From assembly GCA_900539855.1 (NCBI GenBank), contig UQDO01000001.1, forward strand, positions 77,769 to 141,768: a stretch of 64,000 bases of DNA, in the 5' to 3' direction. The notes below the pieces were generated by a model that searched no databases, was not told the DNA's origin, and worked only from the letters and a program-made list of their open reading frames with translations. Shown here piece after piece: positions 44,153 to 51,751 of this stretch; the first letter of the stretch is position 1, and the number at the start of each line of letters is the position of its first letter. Both the position numbers and the translations under genes were made by a program. Source of the stretch: an uncultured Oscillospiraceae bacterium (GTDB lineage: Bacteria; Bacillota; Clostridia; Oscillospirales; Acutalibacteraceae).

Positions 44153-44181
44153 AGCATAACAAAATACCCTTTAAAAGTCAA
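44153..44181 (-). promoter_or_regulatory. Promoter of the interrupted gene
   Basis: TTGACT (44181-44176) and TATGCT (44158-44153), 17 nt apart on the minus strand, about 100 nt upstream of ATG 44051. Confidence 0.6.
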
Positions 44182-44196
44182 GTAATCACAATAAAG

Positions 44197-44745
44197 TTAT
44201 ATCTTACGATACTCATTATAAACATTACCCGTTTCAAGATCCTTCCACAAAAACAGCCCGTCAGAAAGGGTCATATAGCTGTGGCAGCTTTGCTCTTTCG
44301 GTATTGATACTGATCCCGGATTCATGTAAATATAATTTCCGTGGTCGATGCATTTCGGCACATGTGTATGACCATGGAGCAGGATATCGCCGCACTTTAA
44401 CGGCGGCAGGTGCTCCTCGTTATAAACATGTCCGTGGGTCGCGAAAATAAGGCTTTTACCCACCGGTATTATTGAGTAATCTGCAAGCACAGGAAACGGA
44501 AGAACCATCTGATCGACCTCAGTGTCGCAGTTGCCGCGCACCGAAAACATCCTTACGTCCATTCCGGACAGTATTGATATCACCTCTTTGGGCGCATAGG
44601 CTCTCGGCAGATCGTTACGCGGACCGTGGTACAGAACGTCGCCGAGCAGAAGCAGGCAGTCGGCTCCTTCGCTTTTTACAGCCTCTGCCAGAAGTCCGCA
44701 ATAATAGGCTGAGCCGTGAATGTCAGATGCAATAACAGTTTTCAT
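44197..44745 (-). CDS. Phosphodiesterase, YfcE/MJ0936-type metallophosphoesterase
   Basis: A 182-residue calcineurin-like phosphoesterase with all metal-binding blocks: SDIHGSAYYC, GDVLYHGPRN, VRGNCD, FATHGHVYN and LHGHTHVPK. This fits the YfcE group, which hydrolyses phosphodiesters of unknown physiological identity. The gene follows the AraC gene at 44760-45644 by 14 nt in the same direction, so the two may share a transcript. GAGGTAAAAATT precedes ATG 44745. Confidence 0.9.
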   Translation of the reverse strand: MKTVIASDIHGSAYYCGLLAEAVKSEGADCLLLLGDVLYHGPRNDLPRAYAPKEVISILSGMDVRMFSVRGNCDTEVDQMVLPFPVLADYSIIPVGKSLIFATHGHVYNEEHLPPLKCGDILLHGHTHVPKCIDHGNYIYMNPGSVSIPKEQSCHSYMTLSDGLFLWKDLETGNVYNEYRKI

Positions 44746-44759
44746 AATTTTTACCTCAC

Positions 44760-45644
44760 TTATATAATTTCCGGCTCATTAAGTTTACCTCTGATGGAAC
44801 TGCGATATGCGCCGGGCGATATACCGAACTGCCTTTTAAAGCAGCGCGAAAAATAATTGGGATCCGAAAATCCGCACAGAAGCGATATTTCCGAAATTTT
44901 AGTGTCACTTTGGGACAGCATGTTTTTTGCTTTTTCAAGTCTTGAAATATTGATATAATTTATAGGGCTAAGTCCGGTGACCGACTTGAATGTCCGGCAA
45001 AAATACGACCTGTCGTAGCCGAACATCCGGCTCAGCTTATCAAGCGTCAGCTCCTCGGTGAAATGCTCCGAGATGTATTGTGTTATAATTTTAAACTTTT
45101 CATCCGAAATATTACCGGCACTTTTTTCTGTCAGACAGCATCTGTATAAAAGTCCCAGTATTTCGTATATTTCCGAGATGATAAGCACCGAGGAATACGA
45201 GTCGCCGTTTGTATACTCCTCAATAAGCCGATCCAGTGCCGATGTTATTCTTTTATCATCGGTCACCGGCAAGAATTCAACATGCTGGTCGGCAACGGGC
45301 GTTATCAATTTTTCGGTCGCACCGCATTTGTTGAAAAATTCCGAGACATCAAACATTATCGTCCTGTAAACAACGCCGTTTTCACCTGCCTTGCCCCAAT
45401 GAAGCCGGCAAGGAGGAATTATGGCAACACAGCCTTCGCTGACTACGACTTCCCTGCCGCCGATCCTCGCGGTCATTGAGCCTGAAATGACATAATTAAG
45501 CTCCATTCTTTCATGCCAGTGAGCTGTAAAGCAGACCGAATTAGGCACCCTCGGCAGCAGATCCAGCACATTAACGGCACTGTCATTGCTTATCGCAAAC
45601 AGCAATTCCTTTTTACTGTCAAGATACAAAACAGCCACCACCAT
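44760..45644 (-). CDS. AraC family regulator with cupin domain
   Basis: A 294-residue AraC/XylS regulator. The N-terminal cupin is seen in TAHWHERMELNYVISGS and SEGCVAIIPPCRLHWGK. The C-terminal DNA-binding region has LTLDKLSRMFGYDRSYFCR with TGLSPINYINISRLEKAK and ISLLCGFSDPNYFSRCFKR with ISPGAYRSS. It is divergent from a sugar isomerase/MocA-type dehydrogenase pair (103-nt gap) and probably controls that pair. The start at 45644 has no clear RBS and could lie a few codons further in. Confidence 0.85.
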   Translation of the reverse strand: MVVAVLYLDSKKELLFAISNDSAVNVLDLLPRVPNSVCFTAHWHERMELNYVISGSMTARIGGREVVVSEGCVAIIPPCRLHWGKAGENGVVYRTIMFDVSEFFNKCGATEKLITPVADQHVEFLPVTDDKRITSALDRLIEEYTNGDSYSSVLIISEIYEILGLLYRCCLTEKSAGNISDEKFKIITQYISEHFTEELTLDKLSRMFGYDRSYFCRTFKSVTGLSPINYINISRLEKAKNMLSQSDTKISEISLLCGFSDPNYFSRCFKRQFGISPGAYRSSIRGKLNEPEII

Positions 45645-45747
45645 GTCAATATTGTGCTAATAGTCGTCAAAAACATTCTACCATTTTTCTACAATGCTAT
45701 GCTATCATAAAACAAGAGTGAATGCAAGTAATTTTAGGAGGTATATA

Positions 45748-46596
45748 ATGAATATAGGCGTTTGCATAGATTTTCATGAAATCGATGAAATGTCAAAAAA
45801 ATTCAGCGATCTGAAAAATGAGGGCTTTGACAACTGCCAGCTCATATGCTGGAAGCCTGCACTTTTCACAAAGGAAAATGCTGATATTATCAATAAGCTT
45901 ACTGCTGAAAACGGAATAACCATATCTGCCTTCTGGTGCGGCTGGGAAGGTCCATGCGTCTGGAATTTTTACGACGGTCCCAAAACGATAGGGCTTGTAC
46001 CGCAGAAATACAGCGAACAGCGCATTAAAAATCTTTGCGACGGCGGTGATTTTGCCGCAATACTCGGTGTAAAGAACGTTGTCACACATATGGGTTTTAT
46101 TCCTGAGGATCCAAACGATCCTAAATTTGCGCCTTTGTGCGAGTCGGTAAAAAAGGTTGCCGACCACCTGGCTCTAAACGGTCAGTACCTGCTGTTTGAG
46201 ACCGGTCAGGAAACTCCGGTAACAATGCTGCGCTGCTTTGAGGAAACGGGTGCTCCCAACCTCGGCGTAAACCTCGACACAGCAAATCCGATACTTTACG
46301 GCAAGGCAAATCCTGTTGACGCGCTCGACGTTTTCGGCAAATATGTAATGAACATTCACGCTAAGGACGGTCTCTACCCTACCGAGGGCAAAAACTTAGG
46401 CAAAGAAGTCAAAATCGGCGAAGGCAAGGTCGATTTCAACGCCCTTTTCAAAAAGCTGCACGAGCTTGGGTATAACGGATATGTAACGATAGAGCGTGAA
46501 ATAACAGGTCCAAAACAGATTGAGGACATTCGCCACGCTAAAATATACCTTAAGGATATTATAAACAATATATACGGGAGTGATACGATATGTTAA
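45748..46596 (+). CDS. Sugar phosphate isomerase/epimerase (xylose-isomerase-like TIM barrel)
   Basis: A 282-residue TIM-barrel protein of the AP endonuclease 2/xylose-isomerase-like superfamily. Metal-site blocks are LLFETGQETP, GVNLDTANPILYG, MNIHAKDGLYP and VTIEREITGP, placing the expected glutamate, aspartate and histidine ligands. ATG 45748 is preceded by an excellent AGGAGGT; a longer reading from 45694 is not supported. It overlaps the dehydrogenase gene by 7 nt, so the two proteins probably act on the same sugar or cyclitol, under the divergent AraC regulator. Confidence 0.87.
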   Translation: MNIGVCIDFHEIDEMSKKFSDLKNEGFDNCQLICWKPALFTKENADIINKLTAENGITISAFWCGWEGPCVWNFYDGPKTIGLVPQKYSEQRIKNLCDGGDFAAILGVKNVVTHMGFIPEDPNDPKFAPLCESVKKVADHLALNGQYLLFETGQETPVTMLRCFEETGAPNLGVNLDTANPILYGKANPVDALDVFGKYVMNIHAKDGLYPTEGKNLGKEVKIGEGKVDFNALFKKLHELGYNGYVTIEREITGPKQIEDIRHAKIYLKDIINNIYGSDTIC

Positions 46597-47540
46597 AAGT
46601 TGCACTTGTAGGTGTAGGAGGAATAAGCGCCTCCCATATTTCAGCGTGGGACAAGATGGATGACGCCGAGCTTCTGGCTCTCTGCGATATCCGCCCCGAA
46701 AGAATGGAAAAATTCAAAGATACAAAGCGCTGCTACACAGATTTTGATGAGATGCTTGAAAAAGAGCAGATAGATATTCTCGATATCTGCCTGCCGACAT
46801 ATCTGCATGCAGATTTTTCTGTCAAGGCAATGGACAAAGGCATAAACGTAATATGTGAAAAGCCGGTGTCTTTGAATCATAACGACGTAGCGCGCGTGTA
46901 CGGTGCTGCAAAGCGCAACAATGTAAAGTACATGATCGCACAGGTGCTGCGTTTCTGGCCGGAATATGAAGTCATCAAAAAGATATATGACGAAGGCACA
47001 TACGGCAAGCTGCTTGCCGGCTCGATGAGAAGGCTCGGCTGCCGCCCGAAGTGGAGCTGGGACGGTTGGATGAGCGACGAAAAGCGCAGCGGTCTTGTAC
47101 CCTTCGACCTGCATATACATGATCTTGATTTTATTGTATATGCTTTCGGAAAGCCTAAAAAGTTCAGCGACCGCAGAACAAAGAACGGACTGCAGGATTA
47201 TATATCGGCTACATATGAATACGACGATTTCTTTATAAACGCCGAAGCCTCATGGTTCGATTCTCCATATCCGTTTACCGCCGATTTCCGCTTCCAGTTT
47301 GAAAAGGCTGTGGCGCTTTGGGAAAACGGTGTGCTCAAGATATTTGAGCAAGACGGCAATATTATAACTCCTGTATCCGACAGCGGCGACGCCGATAACG
47401 GCAGCATCGGATTGCCCAAAAGCAACGCATATGCCAATGAAATCAGATATTTTGCGGACTGCGTAAAGGCTGATAAATTCCCCGATAAGGTAAAGCCCGA
47501 ACAGCTCGAAGCAGTGCTCGACATACTGCATGAGCTTTAA
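46590..47540 (+). CDS. Gfo/Idh/MocA family oxidoreductase
   Basis: A 316-residue NAD(P)-dependent dehydrogenase. The Rossmann motif is VALVGVGGISASHISAW; the family core CLPTYLHADFSVKAMDKG and NVICEKPVSLN with the catalytic lysine follow, then AQVLRFWPEYEVIKKI and DLHIHDLDFIVYAFG. Typical substrates are sugars, inositols and their acids. It overlaps the sugar isomerase gene by 7 nt. Together they make a two-gene unit for a carbohydrate whose identity is not evident. Confidence 0.9.
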   Translation: MLKVALVGVGGISASHISAWDKMDDAELLALCDIRPERMEKFKDTKRCYTDFDEMLEKEQIDILDICLPTYLHADFSVKAMDKGINVICEKPVSLNHNDVARVYGAAKRNNVKYMIAQVLRFWPEYEVIKKIYDEGTYGKLLAGSMRRLGCRPKWSWDGWMSDEKRSGLVPFDLHIHDLDFIVYAFGKPKKFSDRRTKNGLQDYISATYEYDDFFINAEASWFDSPYPFTADFRFQFEKAVALWENGVLKIFEQDGNIITPVSDSGDADNGSIGLPKSNAYANEIRYFADCVKADKFPDKVKPEQLEAVLDILHEL

Positions 47541-47848
47541 TTAAAGAATAACCAAAAAGAAAGACGTCTGTTTCAGCCGTCTTTCAGTCTGTCGATAAAC
47601 CTCAAAGTCTACTCTTTCGTCGATTATGCTGCATTTTCTGTTTTTCCGCTGACATGCGCGGCGGAAAAACACCTTGTAAGCGAAAAACCGCAGAATATAG
47701 CGGTTTTTCAAGGACACTGGGGTGGTATTGGCGGGGATAGAGCGCAGTCCGAAAATCTTTGATTTTCGAGCGAGCGGCATTCCCGTCCAAAAGCGTGTCG
47801 ACTTTTTCGACACGCTCAAAGACGGCTATTTCAGCCGTCTTTTTTAAT
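47541..47848. repeat. Hairpin-rich intergenic repeat
   Basis: A 308-bp gap packed with inverted repeats and no supported gene: GTTTTTCCGC/GCGGAAAAAC (47640-47649, 47661-47670), GAAAAACCGC/GCGGTTTTTC (47682-47691, 47700-47709) and AGCGTGTCGA/TCGACACGCT (47792-47801, 47807-47816). Two near-identical 25-mers beginning AAAGACG and ending CAGCCGTCTTT bound the region (47560-47584 and 47818-47842). It looks like an interspersed repeat element or a MITE-like remnant. Confidence 0.55.
47818..47845. terminator. Terminator between converging genes
   Basis: AAAGACGGCT (47818-47827) pairs with AGCCGTCTTT (47833-47842), followed by more T. It can end the MocA-type unit on the plus strand and the phosphatase gene on the minus strand. 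Confidence 0.75.
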
Positions 47849-48562
47849 TTAAAAGTATATTCTGTTTTGGTATTTAGTCGGTAATCCGTCTTTATACAAA
47901 TGTGAGTCATTTGAAAGCTGAAGTATCTGCGGTACAACAAATCCGTTATTGCTTTTAAATTCGATCGCCGTCATGCCTGAATGAGAAATGTCGAAATGCG
48001 TACAGAAAAGCGGATAAGGAATGTCAAGCAGGCTGCTTAAAAACGCAAGTCCGAATCCCTGATGAGCAAAGAGTGCCACACGCCTGTTGTCATCGGGCAT
48101 TTCCGTGCGGTAACTGTTTTGCATATGTAGATACCCCAAAGAAGCCATAAATTTATCCGTCTCGCCCTTAATACGTTTTATGCCTTCTTTAAAGCTTGTG
48201 TTTTTAAATCTCGGGTGATCGTACCACTCGGCACCTAACTTCACGACTTCATCAGAAGCAAAATCCTTTACCGTTTGTGCATTTTGAAATCCCCACATAC
48301 GGTTACCGTTTTCATCTGTCACGGTAAGCTCTTTCCAGGCATGTCCCTCATTGCACCAGTCCAGAATAACAGCTTCTTTTTTAAGCAGCTCACAGGTCGG
48401 TCCTGCCGTCATTATTGCACGGTTAGAGCTTGAGGCATAGATCTCATCCAAACCGTAAAGCGACAGCCGTTTTGCAAGTGATTCAGCCTGTCTGCTGCCG
48501 AGCGGCGTGAGGCTGTCCGGCGAATAAACAGGATCGGCATGCCTTATGAAAAAGAGAATCAT
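47849..48562 (-). CDS. Histidine phosphatase family protein
   Basis: A 237-residue protein of the phosphoglycerate mutase-like (histidine phosphatase) superfamily. The catalytic RHG-type motif is present as FFIRHADPVY, followed by TPLGSRQAESLAKRL, ASSSNRAIMTAGPTCELL and the second histidine in VALFAHQGFGLAFLSSLL. The substrate is unknown. ATG 48562 follows GGTGG; the GTG at 48571 overlaps that site. It is 44 nt downstream of the MATE gene in the same direction and may be co-transcribed with it. Confidence 0.88.
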   Translation of the reverse strand: MILFFIRHADPVYSPDSLTPLGSRQAESLAKRLSLYGLDEIYASSSNRAIMTAGPTCELLKKEAVILDWCNEGHAWKELTVTDENGNRMWGFQNAQTVKDFASDEVVKLGAEWYDHPRFKNTSFKEGIKRIKGETDKFMASLGYLHMQNSYRTEMPDDNRRVALFAHQGFGLAFLSSLLDIPYPLFCTHFDISHSGMTAIEFKSNNGFVVPQILQLSNDSHLYKDGLPTKYQNRIYF

Positions 48563-48606
48563 TGAATCCACCAGCCTTAATAAATAAACCTATATTCAGG
48601 TGAAAA

Positions 48607-49935
48607 TTACAGATACCCGTACTTTTTACGTTTGGCAAATACAAACACAAGGGTCAGAGCAACCGCCATGACGTCAGCGGCGACTATTGATATCCATATA
48701 CCGTCCAGATCCCATATGAGCGGGAAAATAAGGACTGATGCCGCCTGAAAAACAAGCGTCCTGAAAAAGGATATAAGCGCCGAAGTAAGACCGTCGTTAA
48801 GAGCGGTGAAAAACGATGAGCCGAATATTGCAAATCCCGAAAACAGGAAAGCAAACGAAAAGATTTTAAATGCATCCACAGTAATTTCAAGCAGATTTTG
48901 GTCGTACCCGACATAAATCCGAGACAGCGGAGCTGACAAAAACTCACTTGCCGCAAACATAATGACAGCGGTGACAAAAATCACAACGGTGCTCTTTCTC
49001 AGAATATTCTTCAGCTGTTCCTTATTTTGCGCCCCGTAATTGTATCCTACAATAGGCGCGACACCTACCGAATATCCCACAAATACAGCCATAAATATCA
49101 TGCCGACATACATCAGCACTCCGTAAGCCGAAACGCCGTCCTCACCGGCATAGCGCATAAGCTGACGGTTGTAAAGCATACTTACGACAGACATTGCTAT
49201 ATTGCTTAAAAATTCAGATGATCCGTTTGTGCAGGTTTTAAACAGAGCCCTGCCATCAAACTTAAATTTTGTAAATCGCAGCAGACTGCTGTTTTCCCTA
49301 AGGAAATAAATCAGCGGTATAACGCCGCCAACAAACTGGCTGAAAGCGGTAGCAGCAGCAGCGCCGATAATCCCAAGCGGAAAAACGGCGACAAGCAGAT
49401 AATCGAGCACCATATTCGTAACGCCTGCTGCTGCGGTAACATAAAGACCGAGCTTAGGCTTGCCTGCTGTGGCAAACAGGCACTGAAATTCATACTGCAG
49501 AATATAAAACGGCAGACCTATAGTAACTATTCTGCCGTAAAGCACTGAATCATCCAGCATTTTGCCGTCAGCACCGAGCAGCAGCGATATTAAAGGCATC
49601 AAAGCAATGCCCAAAACAGTGAGGAAAACACCGACGCCGACAGACACAGCCACTATCATCGTGAATATTTCGTTTGCTTTTTTATCGTTCTTTTCGCCCA
49701 AAGTCTTAGCGATAAGCGCACCGCCGCCCGTTCCGAACATAAAACCGATACATCCCAAAATCATAAGCACCGGCATGATGAAATTCACGGCGGCAAAGGA
49801 TGTTTTGCCAGCATAGTTTGAAACAAAATACCCGTCAACAACGCCGTAAACAGAAGAAAATACAAGCATTATTATCGACGGAAATGTAAAGCGCAGCAGC
49901 TTTCCGTAATTAAAATTATCAGATAAATTAATCAT
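48607..49935 (-). CDS. MATE family efflux transporter
   Basis: A 442-residue polytopic membrane protein of the MATE family, which exports drugs or metabolites in exchange for sodium or protons. Twelve or so hydrophobic segments are visible, with the family pattern YGVVDGYFVSNYAG near the N-terminus, MFGTGGGALIAKTLGEKNDKKANE, and the second-half equivalents FVGYSVGVAPIVGYNYGA. GGGGTATTTT precedes ATG 49935. A promoter is present at 49966-49994. The substrate is not evident. Confidence 0.92.
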   Translation of the reverse strand: MINLSDNFNYGKLLRFTFPSIIMLVFSSVYGVVDGYFVSNYAGKTSFAAVNFIMPVLMILGCIGFMFGTGGGALIAKTLGEKNDKKANEIFTMIVAVSVGVGVFLTVLGIALMPLISLLLGADGKMLDDSVLYGRIVTIGLPFYILQYEFQCLFATAGKPKLGLYVTAAAGVTNMVLDYLLVAVFPLGIIGAAAATAFSQFVGGVIPLIYFLRENSSLLRFTKFKFDGRALFKTCTNGSSEFLSNIAMSVVSMLYNRQLMRYAGEDGVSAYGVLMYVGMIFMAVFVGYSVGVAPIVGYNYGAQNKEQLKNILRKSTVVIFVTAVIMFAASEFLSAPLSRIYVGYDQNLLEITVDAFKIFSFAFLFSGFAIFGSSFFTALNDGLTSALISFFRTLVFQAASVLIFPLIWDLDGIWISIVAADVMAVALTLVFVFAKRKKYGYL

Positions 49936-49965
49936 AAAATACCCCAGTTTAAAGACATAAAGCTA

Positions 49966-49994
49966 CTGTACCACAATAAAAAAATCAAAGTCAA
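49966..49994 (-). promoter_or_regulatory. Promoter of the MATE gene
   Basis: TTGACT (49994-49989) and TACAGT (49971-49966), 17 nt apart on the minus strand, 31 nt upstream of the MATE start. Confidence 0.55.
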
Positions 49995-50012
49995 GAGGAT
50001 AATAAAAGTATT

Positions 50013-51740
50013 TTACTTCAGTTTAAACCCACAATTCATACAGAACAAATCGTTCGGTGAACATTCCTTACTGCAATTCGGGCAAACAGTTGACGATGGG
50101 TGATTTTTCATTCTTTTTTGCTTTGCTCCGGCACTTTTAAAGCGTGCACGCAGCTTCTTTATTATTATCAGTACGGCAATGACCACAACAACAATTAAAA
50201 TCAGCAGCAAAAGCGCCTTCGGCAAATACAGCTCCCGGTACGAAAACTGTACATTTCCCTTTGTGCCGATGGGAGCAGTCACCGTTTTGCCATTTACATA
50301 TATGCCTTTTTTTGCGTTACTGTCAGGAGAAAATGATGTTCCCGACAGTAATATAATAATATTTGATTCATCCGGTGCAGCAAACCTCTTCACAGGACTT
50401 TTACTTTTTACGCTCTGCGAGACGGTAGATTTTAAGAACGGTATAAATGATGTTTTCCTTTCGAACTCAAACGAAATACCTATAGCGTCTGCAAGTTTAT
50501 TTATTTCGTCTGCGGCTATCGATGAAAAGACAAGCTCATAGCACCTGTTTCCGCCGGTTTCATATATATTAAGAGTGCTGCCCTTTATCAGCTTGCCGCT
50601 GAGTTCTTCCTTAATCTCGTCGTGAAAGTATCCGGCAACCGACATCGGCATTTTATATACGATTTTCTGCGTCATTCTGCCAAAAAGCGATGAAAGATCG
50701 TTTATAACATCAACCGAAGCAAAGCCGGGATCACATTCATAGCTTATAACTATTTTTGACAGATTTTCTGCCGAAACAGAGTTTCCGGCAACTACAGCCT
50801 TGCTGTCATCCGGCACAGAAAATTCCCTGTAGCTTTCCGACATTATATATTTATACGCAAATTTTTTGTTTTCACGCAATACTGATGCAGTATCTATATA
50901 CTCGGTTCTCGTAACCTTCACATTGTCGCTGTCAACATATTCATAAGACTTCAGAATAGCTGCTGACGCATGAAGACACATCATTGTTTTGGTGGTCAGC
51001 TCAGCTTCGGTATTGGCTTTGAATTCAACCTTTAGTTTTTTTGCGTTTCCTTCATCCTCAACAACAGGCTTTTCAACCGACTTAAAACGTTTTTCTATTA
51101 CAGCGGCATCCTTTTTGTCCGCACTGTCGTTGTTGAGCCACAGTATGAGCCAACGCGTATATACGTCATTTACGACCTCAGTATGCATATCAAATGCGTC
51201 TGCAAGTATTCTGTCCCCTTCAAAGGCAGACATCATGTTGCCCTCTGAGGTGTACTCATTATCGCCCAATATAAGTTTATTTTCAGCCGTTCTAAAGACC
51301 TCTGTCCCATCTTTCGGGCCGTATGATAACGGGAGCAGCGCGAAATTCAGCAGTTCCGCAGACAGAAAGCCTTCGGCGTACATAAACTCACCGTCATCCG
51401 AGTAAACCACCGACGGAGAAACGGTCAGCAGTACACCCAGCCGCTCGGTCAGTTCTTCATATGAGCCGAATTCGAATGATATAGAGGTCAATACCTTTCT
51501 GTCACGGGTACTGACAGAAAATTTCAGCCATTCCGGTGCATTTTTCCTGAGCATAAGATCAAACGCCGCTCTGCCGCCGTTTATGTAGTTATCCATATCC
51601 GACGGATCGGACTCAAGTTCAAGGACTCTTGTCCCCTTAAAAGCCACAGCAGATGCTTCTGCAAATACCGTTGCTGCAGAACAAACTGAGAAAGCGATAA
51701 ATAAAACGCACAGCAGCGAAACAAATCTTTTAAACTTCAT
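50013..51740 (-). CDS. Membrane-anchored envelope protein with C-terminal zinc ribbon
   Basis: A 575-residue protein of unknown function. It has a signal peptide (FVSLLCVLFIAFSVCSAAT, cleaved near VFAEASA), a long extracytoplasmic region, one membrane helix near residue 520 (LLLLILIVVVVIAVLIIIKK) and a short cytoplasmic tail ending in a zinc ribbon (CPNCSKECSPNDLFCMNCG). This layout places the zinc ribbon in the cytoplasm. It starts 11 nt after the stop of the 925-residue gene upstream, so the two are probably made together. GGGGTGATTTT precedes ATG 51740. Confidence 0.65.
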   Translation of the reverse strand: MKFKRFVSLLCVLFIAFSVCSAATVFAEASAVAFKGTRVLELESDPSDMDNYINGGRAAFDLMLRKNAPEWLKFSVSTRDRKVLTSISFEFGSYEELTERLGVLLTVSPSVVYSDDGEFMYAEGFLSAELLNFALLPLSYGPKDGTEVFRTAENKLILGDNEYTSEGNMMSAFEGDRILADAFDMHTEVVNDVYTRWLILWLNNDSADKKDAAVIEKRFKSVEKPVVEDEGNAKKLKVEFKANTEAELTTKTMMCLHASAAILKSYEYVDSDNVKVTRTEYIDTASVLRENKKFAYKYIMSESYREFSVPDDSKAVVAGNSVSAENLSKIVISYECDPGFASVDVINDLSSLFGRMTQKIVYKMPMSVAGYFHDEIKEELSGKLIKGSTLNIYETGGNRCYELVFSSIAADEINKLADAIGISFEFERKTSFIPFLKSTVSQSVKSKSPVKRFAAPDESNIIILLSGTSFSPDSNAKKGIYVNGKTVTAPIGTKGNVQFSYRELYLPKALLLLILIVVVVIAVLIIIKKLRARFKSAGAKQKRMKNHPSSTVCPNCSKECSPNDLFCMNCGFKLK

Positions 51741-51751
51741 AAAATCACCCC

